Shown: positions 20,129 through 22,702 of the stretch, one piece after another
Layout of the letters: each line of letters starts with the position of its first letter
Position numbering within the stretch: the first letter of the stretch is position 1
Source: Euperipatoides rowelli
Lineage: Eukaryota; Onychophora; Udeonychophora; Euonychophora; Peripatopsidae
Direction: 5' to 3' (one strand)
NCBI GenBank assembly: GCA_003024985.2
Contig: PXIH01S0013920.1
DNA: 22,702 bases
Position numbers and translations under genes: made by a program
The notes under the pieces: generated by a model
Database searches by the model: none
Seen by the model: only the letters and a program-made list of their open reading frames with translations
What the model was told of the DNA's origin: nothing

Positions 20129-22171
20129 TTGTTTCAAATTAATGAGCTTATCATTCAAGAATTGCTAAAACCAGAGATAAAGGTTGCTATTGGACGTTTA
20201 ATAGTTGAGGGTAAATTAGATATTAGTAGGTGGAATCAAGAGTACTTTATAGATTCAAAACCTAGTGTTACAGATCAGGTATATGATCAAGGTTTATTAT
20301 TGTTGCAAACTCTAGAAGCTTTGTGTCCAGAATTTAAAACAAATGATACTCCAACAGCAAGACTTGGCAGTGATTTTAGTAATGCATTTAAGGAATTTTC
20401 TCATGTTAAAGCCATTTTAAGTCTTAATAAAGTAAATACCATAGAGGAACTTTTTTCCTGGATATTGAAATTGAATCTTGATAGTAAAAATAACTTATCA
20501 CTTGAACCTAAGATTGATGGTTGTTCGATTGTTCTTTATTATAAAAATGGGTTACTTAAGCATGCTGTAACTAGAGGTGATGGTAGGGTAGGTAATGATG
20601 TTATGGAAAATGTAAAGACAATTAAACATGTGCCTTTAAGTTTAAAGGAAAATATTGATCTTGTTGTACGTGGAGAGATTTACATTACAAAGGATAATTT
20701 TAAGAAGATTAATCAGAATCTTGAAACTCCTTATGTAAATGCTAGAAACCTAGCTTCTGGAATCTTAAGGAGAATAAAAAGTTCTGAAGTTGCTAAATTC
20801 CCCTTGGATATTTTTATATATGATATTTTAAGTTCTAGTTATTTTTTTCAAACAAATACACAAGCTATTATTAAATTAAAAGAACTTGGCTTTAATGTTA
20901 ATCAATTTATACATTTTTTAAGTTATGAGAATTTTGAAGCAGAAATTAAAAATAATATTAGTCATTTAGCAACAATAAGAAATAAACTTGAATATGAGAT
21001 TGATGGGGTTGTAATTAAGATAGGTGATTTTTTATTAAGGGAGAGTTTGGGTTGTACTTCTAAGCATCCAAAGTGGGCTATGGCCTATAAATTTGCAGCT
21101 CTAAGTAGCGTAAGTGCTGTTCTTAATATTTTAATTCAGATAGGGAGAAGTGGAAAAGTTACTCCTGTTGCTCAAATTAAGAAAGTTCTTATCTCAGGTG
21201 CGTGGATTGAATATGCTACTTTGCATAATCAAGATTATATCAATTCACTAGAACTTAATGTTGGTGATATTGTTAGCATTTCGAGACGAGGGGATGTAAT
21301 TCCTGCTGTTGAGACTGTTATTGAAAGAAACTCTCAGAGTATTTTTAAAATACCTGACTTTTGTCCTTCTTGCAAATCCTTGCTTGCTATTGAAGGGGCA
21401 CATCTTTTTTGCCTAAATGATACTTGTTCAGCAAGAGTTTTAGCACAGATTAAGTATTTTTGTAGCAAGAAATGCATGAACATTGAAGGCTTATCTAGTA
21501 AAACTATTGACTTTTTGTTTAATCAGAATTTCATTAAGAATGAAATGGATATTTATACTTTCAATTTTGATATACTTATTGATTTTGATGGCTTTGGAAG
21601 TAAGAAGATACTTGCATTGAAGCATGCTATATTACAAAGCAAGCAAAGGCCTTTTAGTAAAATTCTTCTTGCACTAGGAATTAAAAAACTTGGAGAAAAT
21701 ACAGTAAACCTACTTATTATCAATGGGTTAAATTCTTACTATAAGCTACTTGACCTTTGTATGAATAAAGTAACAGCCATAGCAACTCTTAAAACAATTA
21801 AAGGATTAGGAGAGAAAACTTCTATAAATATTATAGAAGCTTTTTGTAATGAATATATTGTTTCTAAATTGAAATTTTTTGAGAGTATTGGATTTAATAT
21901 AACTGAGAAGGCTTCTAACAACAATAAAAAAGTTGTTAATTCTATTTTTTTAAATAAAAAATTTTGCATTACAGGTACATTTGAAAATTTTACAAGAGAA
22001 GAACTTGTTTTGATTTTAAAAAAACATGGTGCTAAATTTAGTTCTATTGTAAGTAAAAATTTGGATTTTTTAATCGTTGGAAAAAATGCTGGCTCTAAAC
22101 TTTTTAAGGCTAAAAATTATAATTTAAATATTATTGATTTTTATGAGCTTAAAACTTTGCTTCAGATCTAA
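20129..22171 (+). CDS. ligA: NAD-dependent DNA ligase
   Basis: This ligase seals nicks in replication and repair using NAD+. From TTG 20129 it has 680 residues with all family domains. They are the Ia segment SVTDQVYD (46-53), the motif SLNKVNTIEEL, the adenylated lysine in PKIDG (Lys128), VVRGEIYI, SKHPKWAMAYKF, the OB-fold IQIGRSGKVTPVA, a four-cysteine zinc finger (CPSC...C....C), helix-hairpin-helix repeats and a C-terminal BRCT domain. The same frame stays open upstream to 19931 with protein-like content but no ATG, GTG or TTG. SD-like GGATGGGA (19955-19962) precedes ATA at 19967, so the real protein may be longer. TTG 20129 has no clear ribosome site. It ends 3 bases before a convergent gene. 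Confidence 0.93.
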   Translation: MFQINELIIQELLKPEIKVAIGRLIVEGKLDISRWNQEYFIDSKPSVTDQVYDQGLLLLQTLEALCPEFKTNDTPTARLGSDFSNAFKEFSHVKAILSLNKVNTIEELFSWILKLNLDSKNNLSLEPKIDGCSIVLYYKNGLLKHAVTRGDGRVGNDVMENVKTIKHVPLSLKENIDLVVRGEIYITKDNFKKINQNLETPYVNARNLASGILRRIKSSEVAKFPLDIFIYDILSSSYFFQTNTQAIIKLKELGFNVNQFIHFLSYENFEAEIKNNISHLATIRNKLEYEIDGVVIKIGDFLLRESLGCTSKHPKWAMAYKFAALSSVSAVLNILIQIGRSGKVTPVAQIKKVLISGAWIEYATLHNQDYINSLELNVGDIVSISRRGDVIPAVETVIERNSQSIFKIPDFCPSCKSLLAIEGAHLFCLNDTCSARVLAQIKYFCSKKCMNIEGLSSKTIDFLFNQNFIKNEMDIYTFNFDILIDFDGFGSKKILALKHAILQSKQRPFSKILLALGIKKLGENTVNLLIINGLNSYYKLLDLCMNKVTAIATLKTIKGLGEKTSINIIEAFCNEYIVSKLKFFESIGFNITEKASNNNKKVVNSIFLNKKFCITGTFENFTREELVLILKKHGAKFSSIVSKNLDFLIVGKNAGSKLFKAKNYNLNIIDFYELKTLLQI

Positions 22172-22174
22172 ATA

Positions 22175-22702
22175 CTATTTAATTATTCTAATTTTTTGAA
22201 ATTCAGTTTTTAGTAATTTGACTAATGTGCCTAATTCATTTTTGTTCTCTGTTTCTATTAGAATTCTGTATGATCTAACTCCGTCTTTTAAAGAAGGAGT
22301 TATATAATATTTTTTCAATTTATATTTGTTTAAACGATTATATGTACTCCTTGCATTTTCTAACTTTATTGTTGGGTTAAGTTCTATGTAGATAATTCCT
22401 TCTTTTTTAAAGCCAAATTCATATCCTTTCTCTTCAAAACCATAATTATTTTCATATAAATCGGGATGTGTTTTAAAATCTGATTTCGATATTATAATGG
22501 GTTCTCCAAATCTTTCTAAATTAGCCTTTTCTATTGCATCATTGAAAGCCTTTATTTCTTTTTGTGACTCCTTATTTAGTTGTTCAGAGTTTTTTACTAT
22601 ATTTTGTAGTTCAGAGTTTTGTAATTGAGCAGTTTTTAGATCATTAGAAAGTTCATCATTCAGTTTGGAAAGTTCAGAGTTTTGTAATTGAGCAGTTTTT
22701 AG
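22175..22702 (-). CDS. Coiled-coil protein, C-terminal part (partial)
   Basis: The frame is open on the minus strand from the window edge to a TAG at 22177-22175, giving the last 175 residues. The N-terminal half of the visible part is a charged coiled coil that contains a 21-residue repeat beginning LKTAQLQNSEL. The C-terminal half (about 105 residues) is a compact alpha/beta-looking domain with segments such as YGFEEKGYEFGFKKEGIIYIEL and SYRILIETENKNELG. I do not recognise the family. By position it corresponds to the gene following ligA in B. burgdorferi (hypothetical, from memory). It converges on ligA with a 3-base gap and no visible terminator. Confidence 0.8.
   Translation of the reverse strand, partial: LKTAQLQNSELSKLNDELSNDLKTAQLQNSELQNIVKNSEQLNKESQKEIKAFNDAIEKANLERFGEPIIISKSDFKTHPDLYENNYGFEEKGYEFGFKKEGIIYIELNPTIKLENARSTYNRLNKYKLKKYYITPSLKDGVRSYRILIETENKNELGTLVKLLKTEFQKIRIIK
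22608..22702. repeat. 63-base tandem repeat in the coiled-coil gene
   Basis: A 32-base block (starting AGTTCAGAGTTTTGTAATTG on the plus strand) occurs at 22608-22639 and again, unchanged, at 22671-22702, a period of 63 bases or 21 codons. The second copy runs into the window edge, so further copies may follow. Confidence 0.85.

Noticed and set aside
21739-21969. Minus-strand frame opposite ligA
   Set aside because: A shadow of the ligase C-terminal half.
1-22702. Prophage, CRISPR array, intact insertion sequence or replication origin
   Set aside because: No repeat-spacer array, phage structural gene, transposase or DnaA-box cluster was seen; nearly all of the window is core chromosomal genes.

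Overview
The window looks like a stretch of Borrelia (Borreliaceae spirochaete) chromosome. It is very AT-rich and tightly packed with core genes. The order PhnP-like / exoA / tRNA-Lys-tRNA-Glu / bactofilin / fusA / KTSC / prs / FGGY kinase / SPOR protein / coaE / polA / fliS / cheY / ligA is, from memory, the order of the BB0533-BB0553 interval of Borrelia burgdorferi. I could not align it. The expanded membrane-protein cluster at 8964-11913 may point to a relapsing-fever-type species, but that is only an inference.

Layout. 1-806 (minus): 5' part of a multi-membrane-segment protein with the start of an alpha/beta-hydrolase-like domain, cut by the window edge. 994-3283 (plus): orphan PhnP-like metallo-hydrolase, exonuclease III and an exported protein of unknown function. 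3284-4170: about 890 bases without a convincing gene, where decay is plausible. 4171-4327 (minus): tRNA-Glu and tRNA-Lys, driven by a strong promoter lying in the 3' end of the next gene. 4379-8203 (minus): TPR protein, bactofilin, BI-1/YccA membrane protein and EF-G. 8548-11913 (plus): KTSC protein, then two related outer-membrane-barrel-like proteins, a TPR lipoprotein and a third barrel-like relative. 11934-14527 (plus): PRPP synthetase with an insertion, and an FGGY sugar kinase. 14510-19787 (minus, transcribed cheY to SPOR): six overlapping or closely spaced genes for CheY, FliS, a FlgN-like helical protein, DNA polymerase I, dephospho-CoA kinase and a SPOR-domain protein. 19931-22171 (plus): NAD-dependent DNA ligase with an unusual N-terminal open extension. 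22175-22702 (minus): C-terminal part of a coiled-coil protein with a 63-base repeat, cut by the window edge.

The most notable patterns are these. (1) Each of the three divergent intergenic regions carries a perfect AT-rich inverted repeat with 14-15 base arms and a 17-21 base spacer, lying on or next to the promoters. (2) Two neighbouring plus-strand genes, and possibly ligA, lack any ATG/GTG/TTG start compatible with their Shine-Dalgarno site and seem to begin at ATT or ATA. (3) A cluster of three barrel-like paralogues has one member with a large helical insertion and another with an 18-base in-frame tandem repeat just after the signal peptide.

I saw no CRISPR array, rRNA, prophage or intact insertion sequence. 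One ambiguous base (n) is present at 4797.
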